This document shows positions 10,246 to 20,770 of a stretch of 64,000 nucleotides of DNA, piece by piece (positions within the stretch are counted from its first letter, which is position 1; every line of letters begins with the position of its first letter). The notes under the pieces are model-generated. The model was given only the letters and a program-made list of their open reading frames with translations. It searched no databases and had not been told where the DNA came from. The stretch spans positions 17,865,926 to 17,929,925 of the forward strand of contig NC_072802.1 of the NCBI RefSeq assembly GCF_028583425.1, in the 5' to 3' direction. A program made the translations under genes and the position numbers. This DNA comes from Eublepharis macularius (taxonomy: Eukaryota > Chordata > Lepidosauria > Squamata > Eublepharidae).

Positions 10246-12227
10246 TTGATCTAGTTCCATCTCTAGGGTTACCATTTTGGAAGGGGGAAAGAATATGTCA
10301 CTCCCTCCTCTCCAAAGTACTAGGAATTCATTCCTTAGGCCTATCCTCTTATAAGAACAGTAGACAAAAGAAGAGGTGCCTCTGTGCTAAATTAGGTACT
10401 GCTCAGGTTTTTAAAAACTATCTGGAAGATCCAAGGATGTTAGGCTTTACCAAGAGTCATGCTTTGGGCATTCAGGGTCCAGACCTGAACTTGAAAAGTA
10501 CATAGGGAAGACTAGACTTCTAATCACAGAATGCCAGCAACAACCTCTAGTTTGAAATTGAGAAAGTAAGTATTTCAGGGAAAATCTATATTCAATTTCC
10601 TCCCAAATGTCCTTCCATGGTTTGGAAAAACCTATGGGGGTGGGGGAAATGTCCCTCCCCTCAGTCCAGGAAGCAAATCCTCCATCGGTGGTACTTCCCT
10701 CCCTTAAAAGGAGCAGAACGCTGTCCCGGATGTTACTTCATTCAGCCGGATATATTAGTAAGCTCCACAATAACACATGCACTGGGGCTGGCTTTGAAAT
10801 CTCCTCCAAATGCCATACGTCTTTTGGAAACAGGCTTCCTCCCCCACGACTCAAAGAACAATGGATGCTATTTTAGCATCTCCTCCGTAACCAGGGGGCA
10901 ATGTGTACACAAACCCCTCTTCCCAGTGACACGGCAAAAACAGTGCTGGCTGTTGAGTTCAAGTGTCTATCTTGCCAAAGTTAACGCAACTCCCCGAAGC
11001 GGCTGTGGTCAAGGTAGAAAACACCTGCTTTTTTATCCAGATGATCAGATTTCTTTCTAACTGGAGCCTCTTATTTAATTAGTGGTACATGCCTTGCAGT
11101 ATGATTAAAGTAAGAATCGGGAATTGCACTGTGTGTTGCTGTGTCCTTAAAAAACCCACAACACTCCTGTAGAGAATCCACATATTACGCACTTCCCAGG
11201 TAACAACTGGTTTGGGTAGGACAATGTGAAGGAGGGAAAGCAGCAATTGAGGATACTTTACTTGGTTTTGGCTCTCATTTTCCACTTCAGCTCTCCCCCA
11301 AACTGCTTTTTTCCACAGGGGAAATGTAGTTTCCAAATAATTGTTTACCCACAGAATCAGATGTCTGGATCTGTGCATGGGGGGAAGTAACTATGGGGGG
11401 GGGTTACAGGGAGGAAAATGTGGCAAAGAAAGTCTAAGCTCCAGTCCTTGCTGTTTCTTAACAACAAATCCTCCATTCCCCAGCTGTTTTTCCTTGGAAG
11501 AAAGAGCCTTTGGGAGTCTTCTTATACACATCTGTGTGTAATGTGTAGTTCCACGAAGGGTATTCTATTTATATGCCCTGTCATAGTCCCTGATCTGGAC
11601 CTTTCACTTTTAGAAATATATTTATACTTCTATCAGCTAATAAACAAGTCCCTTGGGCCAACTTTCATGCCCTCAGCTCTAGGAGTGTGAGGCAAAGTGG
11701 ATTTCTTTTCTTCTTTATACAAACAGGATTCCTTAATCTTTAAATAAGAGACCATGAAGATCAGAATTGGACTCCTTTCCCTTGCATCCTATTGAGTTTG
11801 CCGTGGGTTATATGTGTTGATCAAAACATAGGAGTGAAAGGCTGGGGTCCCATTCCACTGGTGGGGATGGGGAATTCCAGTTGCCTGCTCCAATTGCCTG
11901 CTGCTACTCAGGGCAGTATGAGACAAGGCAATGAATAGGACCACGTGAAGCAATGCAGTGATAAATAAGGTTTTAATGTTCTCTTCTTCAAAACTCAAAT
12001 ATAAGGCACGACAGTAAAACAAGATCAACCAGAGAGTTGTAAGAATTTCCAAACTCCCGGCAGGAGGTGGCAACGGGTTTGCCAGCGTGAAAATTAAATC
12101 CCGTTTCACACAATGGGCTTCCTCACAAGCCACGTGTAAATCTAAAATAAATATAAATGCATCATTTGAAATAGCCGATGTGCCAAACAGTAATATATAA
12201 TTGCAAAATGTTGTCCCACCAAAACAA
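10246..12227. other. No gene recognised in about 2 kb
   Basis: Short open frames occur on both strands, including 149 codons on the minus strand at 11789-12238. Their translations resemble no family I know and show no splice context. I see no repeat structure that I can name here. Confidence 0.4.
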
Positions 12228-12345
12228 AAAATTCCCATAACATCATTTACAAGTTACCTTTAAGCAGCCTACATAGTTACAAAGTACAGTATTACTAAAA
12301 CAAAAATATCCATCACATCATTTACGTGTTACATTTAGGCTGTCT
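12228..12345. repeat. Two direct repeats, about 77-bp period
   Basis: A segment at 12226-12270 (AAAATTCCCATAACATCATTTAC...) is repeated with substitutions at 12303-12345 (AAAAATATCCATCACATCATTTAC...). This looks like a local tandem duplication. Confidence 0.6.
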
Positions 12346-12483
12346 TCACCAGTAAATGCAACCATTGCAAGAAACCTTTACAAAGAGCAAAACTTTTACA
12401 AAGATGAAAAGAAACTCTTAAAAGGAGAAAAGACTCAGGGCAGTAGCAAGAGAAACTTTTTAAAACCCCATGGCGTCATATGC

Positions 12484-12642
12484 AGCATCATGTCACTTCT
12501 TGTACAAAAAGGCAAGTAACAAAGGGTAGCTGTAGGAATTGCTGGAAACTCTGTGGTGAAACCATAGAGTTTCTAGCAATTCCTACAGCTGCTACATTAC
12601 TGCCTCTTTTTAAAAAAAAACCTAGATGTGACATGATGTCTT
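12484..12642. mobile_element. Palindromic MITE
   Basis: The block folds on itself around 12557: GGTAGCTGTAGGAATTGCTG pairs with CAGCAATT-type sequence in the right arm, and the ends carry CATCATGTCAC / GTGACATGATG. A half copy of the same arm appears at about 60800-60850. Confidence 0.75.
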
Positions 12643-12728
12643 AGCTAGCATCGCATTCCCCCCATATTCCTATCCACAGCCACCCTTTTAAGGGTAACAA
12701 AGTCATTTATGTTTATTAAGTTGGTAAA

Positions 12729-12910
12729 CTGACCTGGATAGTCCAGGCAAGCCCAGTCTCATCAGATCTTGGAAACTAAGTTGTGCTAGCCTTGGGAGAC
12801 CTCCAAAGGTTTCAGAAGCAAACAATACCAAACCACCTCTGTTAGTTTATTGCCTTGAAAACCCCACCAGAGGTCACCATAATTTGGCTATGACTTGATG
12901 GTACTTTTCT
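12729..12910 (+). repeat. 5S rRNA-headed SINE (5S-Sauria-like)
   Basis: The left part resembles the internal 5S rRNA gene region: CTCATCAGATCTTGGAAACTAAG, then GGGAGACCTCC. The tail (GTCACCATAATTTGGCTATGACTTGATGG) has the Bov-B-like end found on the other copies. These SINEs use the 5S internal promoter and a LINE-like tail. Confidence 0.7.
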
Positions 12911-14132
12911 TCATCAAATATGACTGTAATGTATTGCATGTAAGGTATTTAATTTGGATATTATTTCTGCTTGCTAATGTGTGGTTTCTAATAGTTGTTA
13001 CTGTCAGTTAACATGCAGGCCTCTGAGGAAAGAAAGAAGGGGGATGGATGGGTGAATGGAGTGCCCTGTGACTGGACAGTAGCTGTACCTAAAAGGGGAA
13101 GAATGAACTGCAGGTTTTAGTTAATGTGCTGAGAGAAAGATTTATTCTGGGCAAGTCAGGCAAACTATGTGTGAGCCCGAGTCAGTCTGAGTACATCTGA
13201 GAGATAATTCTATCTAGGTCAGGCAAGCAGTGTAGAAAGGCCTGAGTGAATCTATGTCTCTGTGGAAGTGTATTCTGTTTGTGAAGTCTGTGTGGAAAAT
13301 TACTCTGTGTAACTAAGTCTGTGAATCTATTTTTAGGAAGAGACAATTATTTTTGAAACCTCTGAAAGCAATACACTTATCAAAACTCTACAGCCATCAC
13401 ATTTCTGAACTTACAAATAAATTCTTTTCTTTAAGAAAAAAATCCCTTTTTTTACTTCATAGTGCTCCTTGATTTTACTTTGCTTACCCATGCGCTTCTT
13501 ATTGCCTTTGCACTCTGTATGATAGATGGCACAAGTTACCAGAGGTGGGAGGTCCTTTGTGCTTGGGAAGTGCTTTAAGAGGCTTGAAAACAATAACCAG
13601 GCAACCCTTAACACCTCACTTTTTAAAAACAGAAACAGTAACCGAGCCCTGCCTAACCAATTTTCTCAAGTCCCTATTGGATTCCCACCTATTCAGGGTT
13701 TCTGCTGCCGTCCTTCCAAAACACAACTCTTCTTTTTTAGTCGGTTATTTGGCTTTTCAGCTGCCTCGGGCTTTTTCTTCTATTTCACCCCAACAGTCCG
13801 TTCAGCCTTTCAAATTTGATTGGTGAGAAGAAAAGAGGGTGGAATCTTCTCCTGTCCATCACAGCCACCTTTCAGCAAAAGTTCCCCAAGCAGTTTACGT
13901 ATTAAAACTGGATTGCAATTAAAACACCTCCATTCTAAAGTTTTCTCTACAGTTTACCTGCAGTTCTTTGAATCCTGTGGGTCTCGTTTTCTGTGAGGGA
14001 CCAGCAGCTCTGTCCTGTTGGAAATGGAATGGTTTCCATGATACCCCTGGACATATGTTTCAGTCATGCGTTTCATCAACACACAGAAGAGGGCAGGCAC
14101 AAGTGCACTGGCCCCACTCTACATGACTGCAA
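12911..14132. other. No gene recognised; possible old retroelement end
   Basis: Sequence at 13020-13430 is rich in GTCTGTG/CTGTGTG-type words and ends with ACAAATAAATTC, which could be the end of an old LTR or other retroelement, but I cannot place it. The rest is unassigned. Confidence 0.35.
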
Positions 14133-15447
14133 CTCATGAGTAGACATGGGCACAAACAGAAAAAACCCGAACATGGTGTTTGTTGTTCGTTACCACCAAA
14201 TCGCTGAGGGGAACACCCCAGGAACCCAACAACTCTTCAATAATTATGTCAAACAATATTTAGTTATTAATATCATTCTCACAATGTGAATACAAAAGTA
14301 TACAAAAGTTCATTCAATAATACAAAATTCATGCAATTACATATATATAAATACACTCATGTCCAAAAATTGCTGCAGATAACACATGACAATTCCTTTA
14401 TGCAGCCAAATCCTCTCCTGTATGGATAACTGGAGGAGCGGTGATTCTTGGAAATAATATTCGTCCTGCACACAAAGTCCATATGTGTAGCAAAGACGAA
14501 AAGGATGGCATGTTCAAAGTAATTGTTAAGACAACTTCAAATATTCAGAACAGCCAATTCCGAGGAGCATGACAGGATCCCCCCTGGATCTCCCGGTAGG
14601 TGGCAACGAGCCCACCAGCTTAAAGTTGCTTGTTTCGGTTTCCCTTCATCTTGGCCTCCTTTCTGCTACAGAAATATTAGTAATTATAAACGACACTTAT
14701 TCGATAATTAAACAGTATATGCCATTCCTTTTACTTACATTCACGTAACAATCAAAATCACGCTTCTTGGAACCCCTCCTGTTTGGTGTTGTTTGTTGTT
14801 TGTTGCCATCCATGAACAATGAACATTGACAAACATGACCTGTTCACGAACATGGGGGCCAGCAGGCAGCCATCAAGATCCCTACTACACCACTCCCAGA
14901 AACCCCACCTGAGCAGGCAGCAGGAAATGTACTAATAATAAATAATAGCTTGGCCCAGAGCCTGGCAGCAGCCCTGGAACTTGAAGAGGTAGATCCCTAT
15001 CCCACCACGCACAAAGAAAATTCGAGCTCCAATGCACTCTCTTTATCAAAATGCCAACAACAACTGTCTTTCTTCCTTTCCACTGTCTGCAAAGTCATAG
15101 CTGGGAGCCCCCCTCCCCCTTGCTCATTGCTCCCTTGTTGTAACAAATTTGGAGCTCCACATTTGAAAGGAAGACCTGCCTATCAAGCTAAATTGGGCTT
15201 AGATTGGGGTTTCCAGGGCAACAGCAGTTCAGGCAGAGTTCAGGCAGTCCCTGCCTCCAGTTGCCAAGGGTATTGATTGCAGGTGCCAGATTGTCTGGCT
15301 TGACGAACAGCAACTAACAAGGCTTGCAATGACCACCTGTTCATTTAAAATGGGGCCTCACAAACAGCTTGTTCTTGAACAGCTGATTGGGCTGTTCCTG
15401 GCTTTTTTTAGTTTGTATTGCTGTTCGTGCCCATCTCTACTCATGAG
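14133..15447. mobile_element. Non-autonomous hAT-type element with 8-bp target duplication
   Basis: The element spans 14141-15439. It begins TAGACATGGGCAC and ends GTGCCCATCTCTA, and is flanked by a perfect 8-bp direct repeat CTCATGAG at 14133-14140 and 15440-15447. Eight-base duplications and these ends fit hAT transposons. No transposase frame is present in the 1.3-kb interior, which contains a second TGTTTGTTGTTC / GAACAATGAAC motif set typical of subterminal repeats. Confidence 0.75.
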
Positions 15448-15509
15448 CATGATGGCTCTGTGTAATGGCTAGTTAAAGCGTGTGGGGTATAATGCCATAC
15501 AGTTCACCC

Positions 15510-15612
15510 TTCAGAGCAGCCATGTCCTCCAGAGGAACTGGTCTCTGTTGCCTGGAGATCAGTTGTAATTCCAGGAGATTGCCAGCTACCACCTGGAAGA
15601 TGGCAACCCTAC
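15510..15612 (-). mobile_element. Short TIR element (GGTTGCCAAC family)
   Basis: Minus-strand sequence begins AGGGTTGCCATCTTCCAGG and shows the family words ATCTCCTGGAATTACAACTG and GGAGGACATGG. Only part of the element is present. Confidence 0.6.
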
Positions 15613-15901
15613 TTTTAGAATATCGTGTAAAAACTGCCATTGAGACATGCACGCATTAGTCATTGTGTAAGCAAAGGAGGGAATAAAAACACTCCTCCTG
15701 CCTCCACGAATACATGGGAGCAGATTTGTGCCCCTCTCCATTGTTTTAAAGGTACGTTTGGGGTCATATGCTAAACATGAGTTGAGTGGGGCTTTCCCTC
15801 ATTCAAACCTGAGTTTGGTGCATGCGTAAAAAGACCCATAGAGTTGCCAACCTTCAGGTGGTGCCTGGAGATCTCCCAGAATTACAACTAGCCTCCAGAC
15901 T

Positions 15902-16172
15902 AGAAGCTAAAATGATAAAACTAAGGCTATCGTACTTTGGTCACATCATGAGAAGACAAGATTCTCTGGAAAAGTCAATGATGCTAGGAAAAGTGGAAGG
16001 CAGGAGGTAAAGAGGAAGACCTAAAATGAGAGGGCTGGACTCTAAAAAAGCCACATCCTCCAGTTTGCAGGATCTGAGCAAGTCTGTTAATGGTAAGACG
16101 CTTTGGAGGTCTTTCTTTCATAGGGTCGTCATAGTACAGAGGCGACTTGACGTAACATAACACACACCAGAC
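15902..16172 (+). mobile_element. Bov-B (RTE) LINE 3' fragment
   Basis: The plus strand encodes RLSYFGHIMRRQDSLEKS, then a basic GRRKRGRPKMRGLDS-like stretch and a SLQDLSKSVNG...LWRSFFHRV pattern. This is the C-terminus of RTE/Bov-B reverse transcriptase proteins. The 3' end is the GTCGTCATAGT...GGCGACTTGACG tail. A 7-bp CCAGACT repeat flanks it at about 15894 and 16167, consistent with a target duplication. The element is 5' truncated. Confidence 0.7.
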
Positions 16173-16295
16173 TTCAGAGATCAGTTCCCCTGGAGAAAAT
16201 GGCTACTATGGAGGGTGGGTTCTATGGCATTGTACCCCTCTGAGATTCCTCTCCTCCCCAAAACCTGTCTGCTCCAAGCTCCACCCCCAAATCCT

Positions 16296-16950
16296 AGAAT
16301 CACAGAGTTGGAAGGGGCCATACAGACCTTCTAGTCCAATCCCCTGCCCAATGCAGGATGAGCCTAAAGCATCTCTGACAAATATTTATCCAGCCTCTTC
16401 TTGAAAACTGCCAGTGAAGGGGAGCTCACCACCTCCCTAGGCAGCAGATTCCATTTTTGAACTACTCTGACCATGAAAAAGTTTTTCCTAATGCCCAGCC
16501 GGTACCTTTGTGCATGTAATTTAAGCCCATTGCTTCGGGTCCTACCCTCTGCTGCCAACTGGAACAGCTCCTTGCCCACCTCCAAATGACAGCCTTTCAA
16601 ATATTTAAAGAGAGCAATCATGTCCCCCCTCAACCTCCTCTTCTCCAAACTAAACATTCCCAAGGCCCTCAGCCTTTCCTTGTAGGGCTCAGTCTCCAGA
16701 CCCCTGATCATTCTCGTCGCTCTCCTCTGCACCCTCTCGATTTTGTCCACATCCTTTTTGAAGTGAGGCCTCCAGAACTGCACACAGTACTCCAGGTGTG
16801 GCCTGACCAAGGCAGTATAGAGAGGGGCTATGACCTCCTGCGATTTCAACGCTATGGCCCCTTCGATACAACCCAAGATTGAATTAGCCTTTTTGCCACC
16901 GCATCACACTGACGGCTCATATTCAGTTTACAGTCCACTCTTACTCCTAG
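16296..16950 (-). mobile_element. CR1 LINE, 3' part, 5' truncated
   Basis: The minus strand holds a 170-codon open frame (16876-16364). It encodes the C-terminal part of CR1 ORF2: YTALVRPHLEYCVQFWRP, DKIERVQRRATRMI, RRLRGDMIALFKYLKG and FFMVRVVQKWNLLPREV. The 3' end at 16296 reads CCAACTCTGTGATTCTA, the usual CR1 terminus. It was inserted into the older TIR element that surrounds it. The endonuclease and RT palm are missing, so it is inactive. Confidence 0.9.
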
Positions 16951-17036
16951 GAGTAAGAAACAGAAACATGTGGGATTAAAATAAAGAAGTGTGGGTTCAA
17001 ATCCCCGGGAGCTTCCCTGTCTGGAGTTGGCAACCC

Positions 17037-17805
17037 AACCACAGATACCCTGCTCATGAGCTAGCAATCTTGTTGAAATGTATTCATAGGGATTATATTG
17101 TATTTGATTCTAATTATGCTTAAAGTCAAAAATGATTGCTTTAAGGGGGAGCAATATTATGATTAGTACCCCTCTTCTTCAGTCCTGCTTAGACTGCTGG
17201 CATGAAAAATAGGCCTCTTTGTAGAAAAAAAAGGGGATCTCAGGATCCCAACTCAAGTATTTGTTTTCATACAGCCATTTCCAGGCTGTCCCTTCCAGGC
17301 AATTATGTACTCACTCTTATCTTCTGTTTACTTTATCCATAACATTGCAGAGCACAGTTTAGAAAACAGATCAAATGCCAGTTTTTGACACTGGAAGTTT
17401 TTGCTCTTCCAAACCAAGGGAGGATCTGGCATAGTAGTATCTCTCTGCATAAGTACAATTCCTGCATGCATGCATTTATCTATGTACCGTAACCCCTTCG
17501 TTTCCTTCCTCAACTGAAATGCAGTTGCATTGTTGGACTTGTGTTTGCTCACATCCCTCCTTTCTTTTTGTTGTCTCCGGGTCAACATCTCAGTGGTTTG
17601 CATTTGGAGGCAGGATTGTGTGGTTGCCTTATTGCTGCTGGGGCTACCAATACAGTGCAGGAGCAACGGGGCTTCTCCTGGCAGGTTTCTCCTCAGTTTT
17701 CCTGCTTCAGTTCCCCAGGAGCAGCCATCCCCTCTCGCCTAGGCCCCCAGGACTTGCTTGGTTTTTTGTTTAATGGGCATTATACCAATGTGATGTTGTA
17801 ACAAT
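17037..17805. other. No gene recognised
   Basis: Three overlapping plus-strand frames near 17519-17801 have no recognisable similarity. No repeat structure is evident. Confidence 0.4.
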
Positions 17806-17945
17806 TGATTCTGAAATCCCAGTTTTCGTTTTAAAAAAATCTTTAGCCCCTTTTGTTGCAGAGACATATGTTTCCTCTTATATCTCCACAACAAAAGGGC
17901 TAGAGACTTCTTCTTTAAAAAAATAAAAGTTGAGAATTCAGAGAT
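17806..17945. mobile_element. Palindromic MITE
   Basis: The arms TTTAGCCCCTTTTGTTG and CAACAAAAGGGCTAGAG surround a TATGTTTCCTCTTATA centre. Pairing continues outward to TGATTCTGAA / GAGAATTCAGA. Confidence 0.7.
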
Positions 17946-18285
17946 CCTATTGTACTGCCTATGGTATTGTTATATTGATATAACTACAGTCAAGTGCTGA
18001 TTTTTTTTTAAAAAACCTCTCCCAGTGTCAGGGGAGGCCACTGCAAGACCAAGGCAAGATGAAATGGCTGCCATACAGGTAGGAAAGTCCTCACTTTCTC
18101 ACCCACATGGCAGCCATCCATGCTTCACGTTTCCCAAAACTTTACAGCAAAACACGTTTAAGAAAGATCAAAAGCTGGGAAAACCCCAGGAGGTGTGTGT
18201 TTACAACCATGAATACCCACTTCCCAACATCACTGAATTCAGAGGAAATAACCCATGTGGAAATGTCTTAGACCAATGATTCTCA

Positions 18286-18565
18286 CTCAATGGCTCAGGA
18301 GGATCCACCTGTGGCTTTTTGACATGCCACGTGTGGCTCTTCTAAACACCATTCCCCTCTGTGGCACCTGCCCCATGATTGAGGAAAGTGAGTAAGGCCC
18401 ATACTTGGTGGGGACTCTTGTTGACAGTTGGTTCTTACCTTGATGCAGCTATTGCTGGAGGAATGGAAAAGCTGTGAGCCTCTCTGAGGTGCAGGCCTCA
18501 TGCTAGGAAAGGAAATAAATGAAGGTCTTTTGCTTGATGGTGCTTGCAAATGTGGCTCTCTACAA
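18286..18565. repeat. Probable old DNA-transposon-derived repeat
   Basis: The CTCAATGGCTCAGGAGG...TGTGGCTCTT opening and the TGCAAATGTGGCTCTC end look like a degraded hAT-type repeat. No clear termini or duplication are visible, so this call is tentative. Confidence 0.3.
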
Positions 18566-18674
18566 CCTATGGAAGGAATACCACTAACCTTAGATTGTAG
18601 GATACTTTCAAGACCTACCTTTCTCTGTTTCTATGCATTTTTCAAGCTCTGTGAAGTGACCAAATGGCAATAGT

Positions 18675-18699
18675 GCTCTCTCTCTCTCTCTCTCTCTCT
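18675..18699. repeat. (CT)n microsatellite
   Basis: An uninterrupted run of about 12 CT dinucleotides. Confidence 0.95.
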
Positions 18700-19332
18700 A
18701 GCTATATAAGTTAATAACATTAATATGTAAATACTAATGAAAATTACCTTGGCTGATGAAAGATAATAGCTAGCTGTGATTTTGAATTTTTCATCCCAGC
18801 AATTTTGACTCTAAATACTCCTGTTTCAGTTTTGCTTCTCCTTTGTGCAAACTGAACCCACACTTCTTTATTTTAATGTCACATGTTTCTGTTTCCTTGC
18901 ATAGAAATTTTTCTTCTCAAATGTGCATTTCCCGGTATTATTTGTGTAAGTTGGCATCATGCACCATCCCTACAAACAGCAGCTATCATACATATAAACT
19001 GCATATAAAAACAACACAGCTTGTATACACAATACTAACAAGTCTACAAAAGCAGAAACAAAAAGCAGAGAACTGACACTAAACAGGGAACATTCACTGG
19101 TTGCTAATCATTGGGTGTGTGATACAAGGTATGATGGCCATTTAAGGTTGTCCCATGCAGCATCCTGCAAGCATAAAATAATCACCACATAATCAGATCA
19201 GAGAATCACCATATAAGCCTCCATGAACAACTATTGATAGCAGGACAGTGCTCCCCTCTCAACTTGGGATTGGTATATCCAGAATCTAGCCCAGCATATC
19301 TTAACTACTTAAAAGTTCCAAAATATCAATGA
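18700..19332. other. No gene recognised
   Basis: AT-rich sequence without recognisable features. Confidence 0.4.
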
Positions 19333-19640
19333 GCCTTTATGTCGGCTCGTTTTAATGCAATCCCAACAGCAGAACTATCTGGCCGTTTTAGAAGGATCCC
19401 AGTAGCTGATAGACTTTGCAGCTATGACACAGGGGGCCTTGACCCCTTGCTCCATAGTTTGTTGGATTGTCCAAAATGTCATAGGTATAGGACTCTTGTT
19501 TGTTTCTTCCTTTGTAGAGGATCTGGCCTGTGTCCCAGCCCTCCATAAACTACAGATCCTTTTGGCTGGAAGTGATCATAATATTACTTTGGCAGTAGCC
19601 AAATTCTTCTCCTATGCGATTAAATCTAATAGATAGCCAG
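19333..19640 (+). mobile_element. Possible LINE ORF2 C-terminal remnant
   Basis: The plus frame from 19339 reads SARFNAIPTAELSGRFRRIP and then a C-x-(n)-H-x(4)-C pattern (LCSYD...LLHSLLDCPKCHRYR). This resembles the cysteine/histidine C-terminal segment of some vertebrate non-LTR retrotransposon proteins. It is short and frame-broken afterwards. The family is uncertain. Confidence 0.45.
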
Positions 19641-19821
19641 ATATGGACAACTCAGAATTACAGCTGGGGGGTTGGTTATATCCGTCGTTATTATTATCAT
19701 TATTTGTTTTACCATTATAATAGGTTTCTGTGCTTCTGTATTATTGATGCTCAGGACTGTAGTCACAAAAGGAGAGAATAAAGAAATAAAAAAAAGGAGC
19801 AGGAAAGGTGGGGCATAAGCA

Positions 19822-19894
19822 GTGCCGTTCTAAGCAGAGTTACACCACTGAAGCCAACAGGCTTAGAGGGGTGTAACTTGGCTTAGGATGGCAC
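19822..19894. repeat. Short palindromic repeat (MITE remnant)
   Basis: TTCTAAGCAGAGTTACACC pairs with GTGTAACTTGGCTTAGGAT around a centre at about 19858. Fragments of similar short repeats appear near 38645 and, for a related type, 37805, 43905 and 50870. Confidence 0.65.
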
Positions 19895-19929
19895 CATAAA
19901 TGTTGGATCAGGCACACTGTCTCTGAAAC

Positions 19930-19970
19930 TACACTATATTTGACCTTAGCCAAAAGGCCAAGAAGCAATC
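19930..19970 (-). pseudogene. U2 snRNA pseudogene fragment
   Basis: The minus strand reads ATTGCTTCTTGGCCTTTTGG followed by CTAAGGTCAA. This matches the first 30 or so nucleotides of U2 spliceosomal RNA with a few changes (CGC to TGC, CTCGG to CTTGG, GATC to GGTC). The match fades after this, so only the 5' end is preserved and it cannot fold as a full U2. It is a retro-copy or decayed fragment. Confidence 0.7.
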
Positions 19971-20231
19971 TCTGACAGCTGAGATATGGCCTGGTGACAG
20001 TGGTCAATCCCCACTGTTTGTCCTTATACTGCTGTGTTTAACTTTCTGCTGTGAAAACCAATGAGGCTTTTACTCAAATTGAATCCCACTGAAATCCATA
20101 GGTTTAAGCAGGAGGAATTCTGCATAGGACTGGACTGTAAATTCTTGTTAGTGCATTCTGTGGCAACAATATGGTATAATCATAGCAATTCCCATCCCCC
20201 TACCCAGCAAATTTGCTGGGGTGGTGGTGGA

Positions 20232-20408
20232 GGAAAGTGCAATCAAGTCACAGCCAGCAAGAGACTAACAGAGGTGGTTTGCCATCGCCTGCCTCTGCAA
20301 CCCTGGTCTTCTTTGGAGGTCTCCCGTCCAATTACTAACCAAGGCTGACACTGTGTAGCTTCTGAGATATGACGAGATAGGGCTGGCCTGGGTGATCCAA
20401 GTTAGGGC
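20232..20408 (-). repeat. 5S rRNA-headed SINE (5S-Sauria-like)
   Basis: Minus strand: a 5S-like block (CTCGTCATATCTCAGAAGC, then a GGTTAGTAATTGGAC and GGAGACC region) followed by the shared body (AGGCGATGGCAAACCACCTC) and a TGACTTGATTGC tail. Confidence 0.75.
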
Positions 20409-20519
20409 ATTGGCTGGAGGGTTCCTTAAGGGATGATGCAACGTTTCAGTGCTGTCAAGAGATAACAGCAAAAAATTTTTAGGGGGTTACGGGAGATTGT
20501 TCAACTTTTTGACAATTCT
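20409..20519. other. Flank of the Harbinger remnant
   Basis: Short stretch between the SINE and the polypyrimidine tract of the transposase remnant; nothing recognised. Confidence 0.3.
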
Positions 20520-20543
20520 TTTTTTTTTTAACTCTCCCAACAG

Positions 20544-20770
20544 ATCATGTCCGGCTTCCAGAAACTTGGGTTTCTGCACTGCATTGGCGTGGTGGACGGC
20601 ACTCACATTGCCATCTGTCAATCCAAAGGGCGGGGGTGAGAGTACAGCAATTGTAAGAAATTCAACTCGATTCTGATCCAGGACACAGTTGATCATACAG
20701 GACGATTCATCGATGTGGAGGTGGGCTGGAGTGGTTGCAACCACAACACCTTCGTATTCTTAAATTCTGC
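20544..20770 (+). pseudogene. Harbinger transposase, N-terminal catalytic part
   Basis: A T-rich tract and CAG at 20541-20543 look like the acceptor of a transposase intron. The frame from 20544 reads FQKLGFLHCIGVVDGTHIAI, in which the aspartate at 20595-20597 is the first catalytic D of the DDE triad in PIF/Harbinger transposases. A stop (TGA, 20637-20639) interrupts the frame, after which EYSNCKKFNSILIQDTVDH continues in the same phase. The piece ends at NTFVFLNS, where the L1-type element was inserted. Confidence 0.75.

Larger units (their letters stand above)
15838..17036. mobile_element. TIR element split by Bov-B and CR1 insertions
   Basis: The host element starts GAGTTGCCAACCTTCAGGTGG at 15841 and ends GAGTTGGCAACCC near 17035. 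Its body is broken twice: between 15901 and about 16172 by a Bov-B tail, and between about 16295 and 16950 by a CR1 3' part. The intervening body (16173-16294, CAGAGATCAGTTCCCCTGGAG and onward) is the normal continuation of the family. The insertion order is therefore readable directly. Confidence 0.7.

Noticed and set aside
11789-12238. 149-codon minus-strand open frame
   Set aside because: It is hydrophobic but has no recognisable motif, and no gene context surrounds it.
16586-16882. Plus-strand frames over the CR1 segment
   Set aside because: They are antisense shadows of the CR1 ORF2 C-terminus.
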